Assembly (NCBI GenBank): GCA_002840275.1
Contig: PHAB01000026.1
Coordinates: forward strand, 1 to 32,377
DNA: 32,377 nt
Reading direction: 5' to 3'
Origin: Firmicutes bacterium HGW-Firmicutes-14
GTDB lineage: Bacteria > Bacillota > Thermincolia > Thermincolales > UBA2595
Each line of letters opens with the position of its first letter. Positions within the stretch are counted from its first letter, which is position 1. The notes beneath the pieces are model-generated. The model saw only the letters and a list, made by a program, of their open reading frames with translations, searched no databases and was not told where the DNA came from. Both the position numbers and the translations under genes were made by a program. Positions 7,918 through 15,547 of the stretch are shown one piece after another.

Positions 7918-8880
7918 TTAAAGTGTGGTAATCGCCCTGCTCTGCAGCAGGTATACTTTACCTGCTTCTATGGCCCATTCTATATCCTGGGGGCAGCCCA
8001 TGTATTCTTCCAGCTTCTTACCCAAGCCAACTAATTGGAGGATTTCGGAATCAGCTAAAACCTGCTTTTCCCTCTTTTCCACCGGAACTTCTTTCTTCAC
8101 GGTCCCCTTTTGTGCTGCATTAGGGACAATCATCATGTCTTTTTTTGATACCTGTACATACTGTGTGTCTCCGCTAGTTTTGTCAATCAGGTAGAAATCA
8201 GGGGTAATAAAACCGGATACTACTGCTTCCCCCAGACCCCAGGTACCCTCGATTACCATACTTTCGGTATCCTTAGTTACCGGGTTAACCGTAAAAAGCA
8301 CTCCGGCCCTCTCAGAATTAACCATTTTTTGTATAACTACAGCAATACTGATTTGGGCTTCATCAAAACCCTTTTGCTTCCGGTAAAATATGGCCCTGGC
8401 ATTGTATAGGGAAGCCCAGCACTCCCTTATGTATTTATGAACATCTTCTTTACCTAAAACGTAAAGAAAAGTTTCCTGCTGCCCGGCAAAACTGGCTTCA
8501 CTTAGGTCTTCACAGGTTGCGCTTGACCTCACGGCGACAGGGACAGGATTTTCTCCGGAGATTTTTTCGTAGGCAGATTCAATTTCCTGAACAAGGGAAG
8601 GTGGAAGTGGTTTGCTGCGAATTAATTCCTTGATTTCACCTGATACCTTATTTAAGGAATCATTATTTTCATAATCTACCTTATCTAAAACTACAGCAAT
8701 TTGGTCAGAAATACCGGTTGCCGACATGGCCCTGGTAAATGCCCCGGCGCAGACCACAAACCCGGGCGGGACCGGCAAACCGGCCCTGACCATTTCACTG
8801 AGACTTGCGCCCTTCCCTCCGCCTAAATCCAGCCGGTCACGGGATATTTCACCAAGATAGGCTATGTCCAAGAAAATCAC
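7918..8880 (-). CDS. PEP-synthase-like phosphotransferase, ATP-grasp half
   Basis: This 320-residue protein is the nucleotide-binding domain of PEP synthase / pyruvate phosphate dikinase (PPDK_N), standing alone. Motifs include LGGGKGASLSEM with a PVPPGF turn (about residues 20-40), AVRSSATCEDLSEASFAGQ (about 115-135), NSERAGVLFTVNP (about 185-200) and a final IEWAIEAGKVYLLQSRA. The ATP-grasp fold appears complete, so the short length reflects gene splitting and not decay. It should phosphorylate His520 of the partner encoded at 3832-5520. The GTG start overlaps the TGA of AOR-1 (sequence GTGA), which implies translational coupling. AGGGGA lies directly upstream, so a TTG three codons further in is a possible alternative start. 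Placement between two AOR genes suggests the phosphoryl transfer and the redox steps belong to one pathway. Confidence 0.87.
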   Translation of the reverse strand: MIFLDIAYLGEISRDRLDLGGGKGASLSEMVRAGLPVPPGFVVCAGAFTRAMSATGISDQIAVVLDKVDYENNDSLNKVSGEIKELIRSKPLPPSLVQEIESAYEKISGENPVPVAVRSSATCEDLSEASFAGQQETFLYVLGKEDVHKYIRECWASLYNARAIFYRKQKGFDEAQISIAVVIQKMVNSERAGVLFTVNPVTKDTESMVIEGTWGLGEAVVSGFITPDFYLIDKTSGDTQYVQVSKKDMMIVPNAAQKGTVKKEVPVEKREKQVLADSEILQLVGLGKKLEEYMGCPQDIEWAIEAGKVYLLQSRAITTL

Positions 8881-10808
8881 TCCCCTGCATTATTCTTTTC
8901 TGTCAGCCACCCCAGGTCCAATTCACTTAGTTTGGCATCGGACGGTGCTCCGGAATTTAAGTCGCAGCCCGACATTTGATAATAAAGGTCCAGCGCCTTT
9001 TCAAATTCAGCCGGTACCAATGCGGAAGTCCCGTCCAGGGGACCGCCCTTCAGCGGAGTGAAGAAGCGGCTGGGCAGCCGGTCATCCCTGCGGGTTAAAC
9101 CGGCACGCCGGTTAAAAACCCGGGCCATATTGACAGCCCGTTCTCCTACTTTCATCAGTTCCCACAAATTAGTATTCCAGCCTGTAGCGCCATTGACTAT
9201 ATCAATGATTAAAGGAAGGGGCAGGAGCCCCCTGGAAACCGCTCCGAAAACACAGATACCAAGACAGTCATAGATACTGGTCAGCAAACTGGTATAGTAA
9301 ATCAACCGGACTTTTTTGAGGCTTAAATCTGTGGCCGGTACCGGTTCCGCCATTCCCAGGGGAGCGGCCCCGATGAATCCGGGTGCATCAGCCTTGGTAA
9401 AAAGGGTGTCATGCTGGGCAAACCAGTGGTCAGCCCCGAAAGGACTTACCGCGTACTGCAGACCGACACCCGTTTTTGTTCTCGGGTCATGGAGGGGTAA
9501 TTCCTGCCCTTTCACTTCCAGTAAACATTCTTCCGCCCCGCCGCCAAATACTGATGCGGCCGTGGCGCTTCCTTCGGCAAGAATGCCGCCAAAGCCTCGT
9601 CTGAAAGCAATCTGTTCTATTAAAGGCAGAATTACGTCCTCATTGCCAAAGTTCAGACATAACCCGCCTGTATCGGCTTCATTAATTATTCCTCTTTCAA
9701 AGCAGTCCATGGCAAAAGAGATGGTCATACCTGTGGAAATTGTGTCCAGGGTATACTTGTTGCACAGTTCATTGGCCTTGACCAGGAGATGCAGGCTGCC
9801 AATCCCGCAGTTGGAACCCAGGGCGGCCAGGGATTCATATTCGGGCCCGCCGTAAATCCTGTCTGTTTCAAGCCCTGCCGCTTTGCCCTCAACTATCCTT
9901 TTGCAGCGGATAGGGCATCCATGGCAGCCACCTTTGCTCACTACAACTTCTTCTTCTAACTTTTCAGAGCCGATGTCATTGGCCTGTTCAAATGCCGCCA
10001 AATGCCAATTGTTGGTTGGTAAGCTTCCTGCCGCATTGAACGCCTCCATCCCAATAGCAGTACCGGTTCGATGCAAACCCCAGCTCAGGGGGTGGTTTTT
10101 AAATTCACGGGCTGCCCACCTGGCTGCTTCCCGAACTTTTTCCCGGTCAAAAACCTCAACCTGCCTTGCACCGGAGACCGCCACAGCTTTCAGGTTCTTT
10201 GCCCCCATGACGGCACCCAGGCCGCCGCGGCCGTTAAAATGAGAGAGTTCATTACAGATACAGGCATACCTGACCAGGTTCTCACCGGCAGGGCCGATCT
10301 GCAGTATTCTGGCCCTGGGGTCACCCAGTTCCCCGGGTAAAATCTGCTGGACCTCTCCGGTCACTCTGCCCCAGAGATGGCCGGCATCCCTTATCTCTGC
10401 CCGGCCGTCTTTAATCCAGAGGTAAACCGGATGCTCAGCCCGTCCTTTAACCACGATGCCGTCAAAACCGGCCGATTTCAGCGCCGGGCCCCACCAGCCG
10501 CCGGCCTCGGATTTTGCCATACCCCCGGTCAGGGGGGATTTGGCACATATAACATAACGGGGTGAACACGGGCTGCCTGTCCCGGTTAACAAGCCACAGG
10601 AAAAAACCAGCATATTATCAGGCCCCAGGGGGTCCGCCGCCGGATCCATTCCATCCAGCAGCAGTTTAATGGCTGCCCCTGCTCCACCTCCAAACTGACG
10701 GTAAAAGGAATCCTCAAGCTTAAGAATATGTGATTCTTTCTGTGCAAGGTCCACAATAAGGTATTGACCGTTATAGCCTTTTCCGTTGCAGCCTTTACCG
10801 GAGTTCAT
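8877..10808 (-). CDS. Aldehyde:ferredoxin oxidoreductase-family protein (AOR-1)
   Basis: This 643-residue AOR-family protein has the same architecture as AOR-2. It begins with GYNGQYLIVDL and has the FGGGAGAA loop and the CGLLTGTGSPCSPRY pterin-domain stretch. The [4Fe-4S] ligands appear as CHGCPIRC (CxxCxxxC) near residue 300 and a fourth Cys in YDCLGICVFG near 510. The start is the ATG at 10806-10808, with GGGAGGGC upstream; a TTG directly before it is less likely. It follows the MoaD-like gene by 14 bases and overlaps the ATP-grasp gene by four. The two AORs may form a hetero-oligomer or handle successive substrates; the sequence does not decide. Insertion of tungsten rather than molybdenum is inferred from the family. 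Confidence 0.9.
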   Translation of the reverse strand: MNSGKGCNGKGYNGQYLIVDLAQKESHILKLEDSFYRQFGGGAGAAIKLLLDGMDPAADPLGPDNMLVFSCGLLTGTGSPCSPRYVICAKSPLTGGMAKSEAGGWWGPALKSAGFDGIVVKGRAEHPVYLWIKDGRAEIRDAGHLWGRVTGEVQQILPGELGDPRARILQIGPAGENLVRYACICNELSHFNGRGGLGAVMGAKNLKAVAVSGARQVEVFDREKVREAARWAAREFKNHPLSWGLHRTGTAIGMEAFNAAGSLPTNNWHLAAFEQANDIGSEKLEEEVVVSKGGCHGCPIRCKRIVEGKAAGLETDRIYGGPEYESLAALGSNCGIGSLHLLVKANELCNKYTLDTISTGMTISFAMDCFERGIINEADTGGLCLNFGNEDVILPLIEQIAFRRGFGGILAEGSATAASVFGGGAEECLLEVKGQELPLHDPRTKTGVGLQYAVSPFGADHWFAQHDTLFTKADAPGFIGAAPLGMAEPVPATDLSLKKVRLIYYTSLLTSIYDCLGICVFGAVSRGLLPLPLIIDIVNGATGWNTNLWELMKVGERAVNMARVFNRRAGLTRRDDRLPSRFFTPLKGGPLDGTSALVPAEFEKALDLYYQMSGCDLNSGAPSDAKLSELDLGWLTEKNNAGE

Positions 10809-10822
10809 CAATATGCCCTCCC

Positions 10823-11071
10823 TTACCCTCCGCCAAAAAAGGGAAATATTTCGACCAGGTTACCGTCCTGGATAATCGCATCATCCTCGGCCATCTGTTT
10901 GTTGAGAATAACACACCCTATTTCTCCCGGAATAAAATCATATTGTTTTTTAAGGTCTTCTATTGTGTAATCTCCATCGTTATCAATAATAATAACTTCT
11001 TCACCACCGCTGTGGCTAGAGTATTTTTCCCTCAGATATGAATAAAATTTTACCATAAACTTTTTCCCCAT
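10823..11071 (-). CDS. MoaD/ThiS-like sulfur-carrier protein
   Basis: This 82-residue beta-grasp-like protein ends in FFGGG, the flexible glycine tail that MoaD/ThiS family carriers use to form a thiocarboxylate. MoaD supplies the dithiolene sulfurs of molybdopterin, which AOR enzymes need as their tungsten cofactor. Its position immediately before AOR-1 suggests a dedicated or alternative MoaD for this system. The tail has three glycines where MoaD normally ends in exactly two, so either the last glycine is trimmed or the protein uses a GG pair one residue in. The ATG has AAAGGTG upstream, overlapping the stop of the preceding gene. No matching MoaE or MoeB is in the window. Confidence 0.75.
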   Translation of the reverse strand: MGKKFMVKFYSYLREKYSSHSGGEEVIIIDNDGDYTIEDLKKQYDFIPGEIGCVILNKQMAEDDAIIQDGNLVEIFPFFGGG

Positions 11072-11082
11072 ATTATCACCTT

Positions 11083-11802
11083 TTACTTTTTCCCTGCAGC
11101 CTCATAACCACTGCCTGGTTCATCAGTATTATCAGGTCCGCCTATATTACATGGAGCCCCCGCAGGTACCCGTTTGGGCCAGAAGGTATATGACTTGTTT
11201 TTGGACACTCCGCAAAGGGTGTACGCCTCCTCCAGGCCTGTTTTGATGTTTTTTCTTATCCCGTCATAAAGAATATTCCCCTGGCTGTCAATTCCCACCA
11301 TCAGGGGCCCAAAATCTGCCACATCCAGGCTCCATAAAGCCTCCGGGTAACCCAGGTCCAGCCAGTTGGCGGCAATAACCTGCCGGATCTGCTGTGTATA
11401 AAGGGCGGCACAGCCGCCTGTGGTCGACAGGTAACAGGAACCGGTCTTGGCTATGGCTTTTGCCGCAGCAGGGCCCATGGTCCCCTTGCCCAATGTAATA
11501 CGGATATTTAACTGTTCCGTCAGGGCTGCTGCCAGGTCAGTAAACCTTGAACTGGTGGTAGAACCGGCAGAAACCATCTGCCATTTCCCGTCATTCACGG
11601 CCACCACCGGGCCGCAGTGCCAAAGAGCGCCTTCTTTCAGATCTGCCGGCAGCCGGGCGCCCTGTGACAACAGGTCTAAGGCCCTCCGGTAACCCATGTC
11701 GCGCATGGTATGAATTTCACCGGTAATATATACAACATCTCCGATTCTTAACTTCCTTACCGCCTTTTCCCGGTACGGAAAGGCCAGGTGGATTTCGGTC
11801 AT
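11083..11802 (-). CDS. Fumarase/tartrate-dehydratase-like hydro-lyase, beta subunit
   Basis: This 239-residue protein is of the class I fumarase C-terminal (FumB/TtdB) family. Family landmarks are LRIGDVVYITGEIHTMRD near residue 20, a GSTTSSR stretch near 100, GKGTMG near 126 and LSTTGGCAALYTQQI near 145, followed by a DFGPLMVGIDSQGN strand. Two family positions look altered: HTMRDMGY replaces the usual RDAAH-type sequence, and GKGTMG replaces GKGGMG. This hints at a substrate other than fumarate or tartrate. About 30 extra residues follow the core at the C-terminus. It starts 15 bases after the alpha-subunit gene, and the two should form one [4Fe-4S] hydratase. Confidence 0.85.
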   Translation of the reverse strand: MTEIHLAFPYREKAVRKLRIGDVVYITGEIHTMRDMGYRRALDLLSQGARLPADLKEGALWHCGPVVAVNDGKWQMVSAGSTTSSRFTDLAAALTEQLNIRITLGKGTMGPAAAKAIAKTGSCYLSTTGGCAALYTQQIRQVIAANWLDLGYPEALWSLDVADFGPLMVGIDSQGNILYDGIRKNIKTGLEEAYTLCGVSKNKSYTFWPKRVPAGAPCNIGGPDNTDEPGSGYEAAGKK

Positions 11803-11816
11803 TTTGTATCCTCCCC

Positions 11817-12707
11817 TTATTCCATTTCAACCTTCCCGTCTTGATAGACTCTCGCCGTGGCGTGCCGGGCAGCCCAGCACTGGAACATTATAGAAATTGG
11901 AACAATAGCTGTATGTGAACCACGTATTTCTATATTGACCCCCAAGGCATAGTTCTTTCCTCCATAGCCCATGGGACCCAAACCTATCCGGTTCACTGCC
12001 TCCAGTAATCTTGTTTCAAGTTCGGCGATATACTTTTCTTGATGAGGCGCCGCAAAAGGCTGCCTGGCCAGAGCTCTCCTGGCGGCCAGCATTGAACTTT
12101 CCCCTGTCCCGCCGATTCCCAGGCCTATCAGCAAGGGAGGACATGGCTCTCCCATAGCGTCTTCCACCACATCCAGGACAGCTTTCATAGCTGCTTCAGC
12201 GATATCCTGGCTTGTGGGGACCCAGCACTGGGATGTTCTCATCTCTGACCCGAAACCTTTGGGTATGGCAGTAATCTCAAGGTAATCACAACCTGCATCC
12301 AGTTCATAGTGAATGATCGGTACGCCCCAGCCCGTGTTATTGTCTGTATTTTTCTTGGTTAAGGGATGAATCGTATTCAGCCTGAGGGGGATCTCCTCAC
12401 TGGCCCGGATTACACCCCGCGTAATGGCCCCCGGGAAATCAAAATCACTAGTTATCCCCTTGCCGATTTTGACCAAAAAAACCGGCAGTCCCGTGTCCTG
12501 GCATAAAGGTATTTGTTTGTCTTCAGCTATTTCCAGGTTAGTTAAAATGGTTTCAATCTGTTTACAGGCGATATTGGTTGTCTCCTGGGCCAAAGCATCC
12601 CGCAGGGCCTTTTTAACATCTTCCGGCAGTTGGATAACCGCTTTTCGCAGGAGGCTGAAAGCCAGTTCGCTGATCAGGCCTTCATTCAGTCCATTCAATA
12701 GAACCAT
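11817..12707 (-). CDS. Fumarase/tartrate-dehydratase-like hydro-lyase, alpha subunit
   Basis: This protein of about 296 residues is of the class I fumarase N-terminal (FumA/TtdA) family. It carries a [4Fe-4S] cluster that activates a hydroxy acid for dehydration, or the reverse. Cysteines suited to hold the cluster are in PLCQDTG (near residue 68), TSQCWVP (near 155) and GEPCPP (near 185). The start is uncertain. A longer frame runs back into the cupin gene but has no family similarity. The ATG at 12705-12707 begins the homologous region, but CTGGAG abuts it; a TTG three codons later has better spacing from that site. I keep the ATG. The gene follows the cupin gene by 25 bases and precedes its beta partner by 14. 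Confidence 0.85.
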   Translation of the reverse strand: MVLLNGLNEGLISELAFSLLRKAVIQLPEDVKKALRDALAQETTNIACKQIETILTNLEIAEDKQIPLCQDTGLPVFLVKIGKGITSDFDFPGAITRGVIRASEEIPLRLNTIHPLTKKNTDNNTGWGVPIIHYELDAGCDYLEITAIPKGFGSEMRTSQCWVPTSQDIAEAAMKAVLDVVEDAMGEPCPPLLIGLGIGGTGESSMLAARRALARQPFAAPHQEKYIAELETRLLEAVNRIGLGPMGYGGKNYALGVNIEIRGSHTAIVPISIMFQCWAARHATARVYQDGKVEME

Positions 12708-12732
12708 CTCCAGTGATTTATTGTGCAGTGAT

Positions 12733-13131
12733 TTATTTTTCCTGGAGGAATTTCTTGGTTTCTTCTGCCAGCTTCTCCAGGGGCCCGGAAATCTTAAGGG
12801 CCGGGACAAATACACAAAACAATTTCAGTGTCTCAGTTTTGCTTGTATTGATACACTGGTGTTCCACACCCCTCTGGGCAACCAGCACCGAATCGGTTTC
12901 CAGGGCAGACCTCTTGCCGTCCAGGATGGCCTCTCCCCTGCCCACAAAGTACATAATCTCATCATTATCAGGGTGGGTATGTAATCCTGTAGTTCCCCCG
13001 GGTGGAATATGGGAGAACAATATAGTAGCATTTTCATAACCGGTAATCTCCGGTGATTCGATAATTTTGATATACCTTTCGTTTGGCGGTTCGATATGGA
13101 CAGCTGGATATTTCCAACCCTCACTCAGCAT
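12733..13131 (-). CDS. Small cupin-domain protein
   Basis: This 132-residue single-domain cupin has the first metal-binding motif as GLHTHPDNDEIMYFVGRGE (two His, a Glu) and the second His in QRGVEHQC, so a metal site is likely. A short helical tail follows the barrel. Such stand-alone cupins can be isomerases, dioxygenases, lyases or sensors, and no specific reaction can be assigned. In an anaerobic operon a non-oxidative role is more plausible. The ATG at 13129-13131 has AGAGGTG five bases upstream; an in-frame GTG two codons earlier lies within that region. Confidence 0.8.
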   Translation of the reverse strand: MLSEGWKYPAVHIEPPNERYIKIIESPEITGYENATILFSHIPPGGTTGLHTHPDNDEIMYFVGRGEAILDGKRSALETDSVLVAQRGVEHQCINTSKTETLKLFCVFVPALKISGPLEKLAEETKKFLQEK

Positions 13132-13182
13132 ATGCACACCTCTTTTTTTATTTAGTCAAACAGCGGTAAGCTATCAGAACAA

Positions 13183-14415
13183 TTATTTGCCGCTAAGCAC
13201 ATCTTCAATTATTTCTTTAAAAGCCTCCAGGGGAACCTCCCCTTTCCAGATCATCGATTCAGTTTTCACCCTGCCGGCAATCTCTGCATACTGTTCCCTG
13301 GTTGCGGTCATCCCCATCTCAGACATTTTCATCTGGACCAGGGTTCTTCCTACACCTTTACCAAGGATGCAGTTGTAACCCGGCTCTCTGCCGATAAGTT
13401 CCGGCTGGAAGGGCATAAAAGTATGTTCCCGTCCGGCTTTTTTAAGTTTTGTCAGCATATCTACTACCATTCCGGATTGGTAGGTAAACTCATTACTGCC
13501 TACAATCGGTTTGTTCCGGGCTAACTTCTGTTTGGTCAGTTCTTCTACCAGGCGGGATACGGGATAAAGTTTTTCTAATTTAATTCCCGTATCAACCCCA
13601 AGGAGTAACTCCAGGGCAACGGCCACTTCTTCAGTGGCTGCATTACCGGCCCGCTCCCCGGCAGCATTTACTGCCGTATGCACTACAGAGGCGCCCGCTG
13701 CAACGGCCGAAATCATTACCGTAGTGGCCAGGTTAAAGTCATTATGGGCGTGAACCTCAATTGGAATACCGGGGATCCACTTCTTGATCTGATTAACCAC
13801 CCACATGGTTGTCCAGGGCAGGGAATGTCCAAAAGTGTCAGCCAGTCCGACATGGTCCGCGCCACCGATTTCAACCACACTCTTATATAACCTCTCAAGA
13901 AAAGGCAGCGGGGTTTTAAAGTCATCCCACGGCAGGGCAACGGTAAACAGCCCGTTGTCTTTAGCATATTTAACCACATCGGTAAATCTTTCAACTATGT
14001 CATCCTCACTGTACCCAAAAACAGCATTGGCAAAGAAGGGGTTGATGGGTCCCTCGATTTCCACCCCATAAGCGCCTGTCTCAAGAACCTTATCAATGTC
14101 TTCCCTTCTCCACCTGGAGAGGCAGATAATCTTGGCATCCAGGTCCATCCTGACAAGTTCCCTGGTTACTTCAAAGTCCTCTTCGGAAATAATCGGAAAT
14201 ATTTCTATACTGGCTGCACCCATGTTACTTAAGGCTTTGGCGATACGAATTTTCTCATCCGGTTTAAGGGCTATAAACGGGGCCTGCTCGCTTTCCCTTA
14301 GTGTCACATCATGGACTCTTACTTTTTCCGGCGGGGTCAGGTCTTTTCTAACTTCATCCAGGAAATTATAAGGTGTTACCCAATATTTATCAGTAAATTC
14401 TTCCATTCTTTTCAT
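13183..14415 (-). CDS. DRE-TIM metallolyase (isopropylmalate/homocitrate synthase-HMG-CoA lyase superfamily)
   Basis: This 410-residue TIM-barrel protein would make or break a carbon-carbon bond next to a 2-oxo acid, using a divalent metal. The signature region reads HDVTLRESEQAPFI near residue 35, and the metal-binding histidines are in EVHAHNDFNLA near residue 205. The DLRDGEQ-type motif that names the family normally has Arg-Asp; here it is Arg-Glu. A downstream NAAGERAGNAATEE loop is well conserved with isopropylmalate/homocitrate synthases. No LeuA regulatory domain is present, so leucine-type feedback is not expected. The ATG at 14413-14415 has GGGAGGGAG upstream. Direction and substrate are unknown; a retro-aldol step in catabolism is my inference from the neighbours. 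Confidence 0.85.
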   Translation of the reverse strand: MKRMEEFTDKYWVTPYNFLDEVRKDLTPPEKVRVHDVTLRESEQAPFIALKPDEKIRIAKALSNMGAASIEIFPIISEEDFEVTRELVRMDLDAKIICLSRWRREDIDKVLETGAYGVEIEGPINPFFANAVFGYSEDDIVERFTDVVKYAKDNGLFTVALPWDDFKTPLPFLERLYKSVVEIGGADHVGLADTFGHSLPWTTMWVVNQIKKWIPGIPIEVHAHNDFNLATTVMISAVAAGASVVHTAVNAAGERAGNAATEEVAVALELLLGVDTGIKLEKLYPVSRLVEELTKQKLARNKPIVGSNEFTYQSGMVVDMLTKLKKAGREHTFMPFQPELIGREPGYNCILGKGVGRTLVQMKMSEMGMTATREQYAEIAGRVKTESMIWKGEVPLEAFKEIIEDVLSGK

Positions 14416-14449
14416 ATGGCTCCCTCCCAATAATAGTTCTTAATTTCAA

Positions 14450-15226
14450 TTACTCTTCCTCAATTATTGCCACAGCCCTGCACCATCCTGCGCTGGCCTT
14501 ATCTATCAGGATAGGAAAAGCGCACACGGTAAAGCCAAAAGGTACCGGTATTTTATCAAGATTGGCCATGCTTTCGATGTGGCAGTATTCCCTTTCTCTT
14601 CCCGCATAATGTCCCGGCCACAGGGCGTTCTTTATCCCCTTCTTATACTCTTCTCCCATAACTTTAAAAGGTTTATCATAACCATAGCCATCTGTCCCTA
14701 TCAATTTCACTCCCTGATCTACCAGGTAAAGAGTTGCTTCCCGGCCTATACCGGGGTGGGAATTGGTATAATTGACATCATAGGCAAATTTATCGGCGCC
14801 TGTCATTATCAAGACAATGTCACCGGGGGAAATCCGGTAATTAATTTTTTCCAAAGCCTTTTTAATATCCTCATCGGTAATCAACTCTCCCGCTTTGCGA
14901 TGAGTGAGATCCAACACCACTCCCGGGCCATAAAACCACTCAAGGGGGCATACGTCAATTGTTTTTGACGGTTTTCCCTCACTTGTAGGAAAAAAATGCC
15001 AGGGTGCATCGACATGTGTTCCTGCATGGGTAATCAGAGTTATCTCCTCCCATGCCTGGCACATTCCGTCAGGGAATTCATCGGGATTTATCCCGATACC
15101 CTTTCCATGCGTCCTGGCACCTTCACGGTGGTCCCATCTCGTAATTTTGGGCGGCCACCCCTCCATAGCGCTGTTTTCAATCGATAGGCTTAGGTCAATA
15201 AAAGTGTACTTTCCTTTCTTAGCCAT
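14450..15226 (-). CDS. Cyclase-family metal-dependent hydrolase
   Basis: This 258-residue protein is of the cyclase/kynurenine formamidase-like family, which hydrolyses amide or lactone-like bonds using a metal bound by an HxGTHxDxPxH motif. The motif is present in full as HAGTHVDAPWHF near residue 69. Other typical parts are GPGVVLDLTH, a GDIVLIMTG strand and a LIGTDGYGYDKP stretch near residue 180. Relatives include N-formylkynurenine formamidase and isatin hydrolase, but neither tryptophan nor isatin pathway partners are present. It is the first gene of the 14-gene operon, preceded by AGGAG nine bases from the ATG. It may act first on a cyclic or amide-containing substrate; this is inference. 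Confidence 0.85.
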   Translation of the reverse strand: MAKKGKYTFIDLSLSIENSAMEGWPPKITRWDHREGARTHGKGIGINPDEFPDGMCQAWEEITLITHAGTHVDAPWHFFPTSEGKPSKTIDVCPLEWFYGPGVVLDLTHRKAGELITDEDIKKALEKINYRISPGDIVLIMTGADKFAYDVNYTNSHPGIGREATLYLVDQGVKLIGTDGYGYDKPFKVMGEEYKKGIKNALWPGHYAGREREYCHIESMANLDKIPVPFGFTVCAFPILIDKASAGWCRAVAIIEEE

Positions 15227-15238
15227 TCCCCGCAGCTC

Positions 15239-15260
15239 CTTTCCTTTTTATAAAGAAAAG
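15239..15260 (-). promoter_or_regulatory. Leader hairpin next to the operon's first ribosome binding site
   Basis: On the minus strand the leader forms a 9-bp stem (one G-U pair) with the four-base loop ATAA. Its 3' arm runs into the AGGAG (15236-15240) of the first gene and shares two bases with it. This could modulate translation of the operon. It is AT-rich and short, so the evidence is structural only. Confidence 0.35.
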
Positions 15261-15283
15261 TCAAATATTCACCCTTTGTTTTT

Positions 15284-15312
15284 ATTATACTAAATTTTTC
15301 ATTATACTACAA
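15284..15312 (-). promoter_or_regulatory. Promoter of the 14-gene operon
   Basis: Read on the minus strand, TTGTAG (15307-15312) and a perfect TATAAT (15284-15289) are separated by 17 bases, a good housekeeping-sigma promoter. It would start transcription about 50 bases before the cyclase-family gene. A second TATAAT-like box lies inside the spacer (AGTATAATG), so tandem starts are possible. Confidence 0.6.
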
Positions 15313-15402
15313 TAGACTCCTGTTAATTGCTTAAATCAAGGTTTAAGCGGTCAGTTTGAGGCTTTAACGGGAAATCAAGAGGTTTTGATTTCCAATTATT
15401 TA

Positions 15403-15462
15403 TTAATTATACTTAAAAAAATTGGGTGTTTATAAAATAATTCCTTGATTAATTATGCTTAA
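15403..15462. promoter_or_regulatory. Two copies of a candidate operator in the divergent control region
   Basis: TTAATTATACTTAA at 15403-15416 and TTAATTATGCTTAA at 15449-15462 differ at one base and are 46 bases apart, a little over four helical turns. A third near-copy (TTTATTATACTTAA) lies at 17634-17647, upstream of the xre-cupin gene. The second copy lies in the spacer of the plus-strand promoter, so binding there would block larA transcription. The obvious candidate binder is the XRE-cupin protein at 17843-18412. The region is AT-rich, so chance resemblance is the main risk. Confidence 0.5.
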
Positions 15463-15473
15463 GTTTCTATACT
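15445..15473 (+). promoter_or_regulatory. Promoter of the larA-like operon
   Basis: TTGATT (15445-15450) and TATACT (15468-15473) are exactly 17 bases apart, about 75 bases before the ATG of the LarA-like gene. One copy of the candidate operator lies inside the spacer. Confidence 0.55.
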
Positions 15474-15547
15474 TGAATTATAAGTACCGGTTTTTACTTT
15501 AGTTAAATTTTGAATTTGATATGTCAAAAATTTTAAAGGAGAATAAC

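Noticed and set aside
9316-9855. Long plus-strand reading frame of 179 codons, and similar frames at 7461-7931 and 12424-12984
   Set aside because: They are antisense to well-supported AOR and fumarase-like genes, lack ribosome binding sites and give low-complexity Ser/Pro-rich translations.
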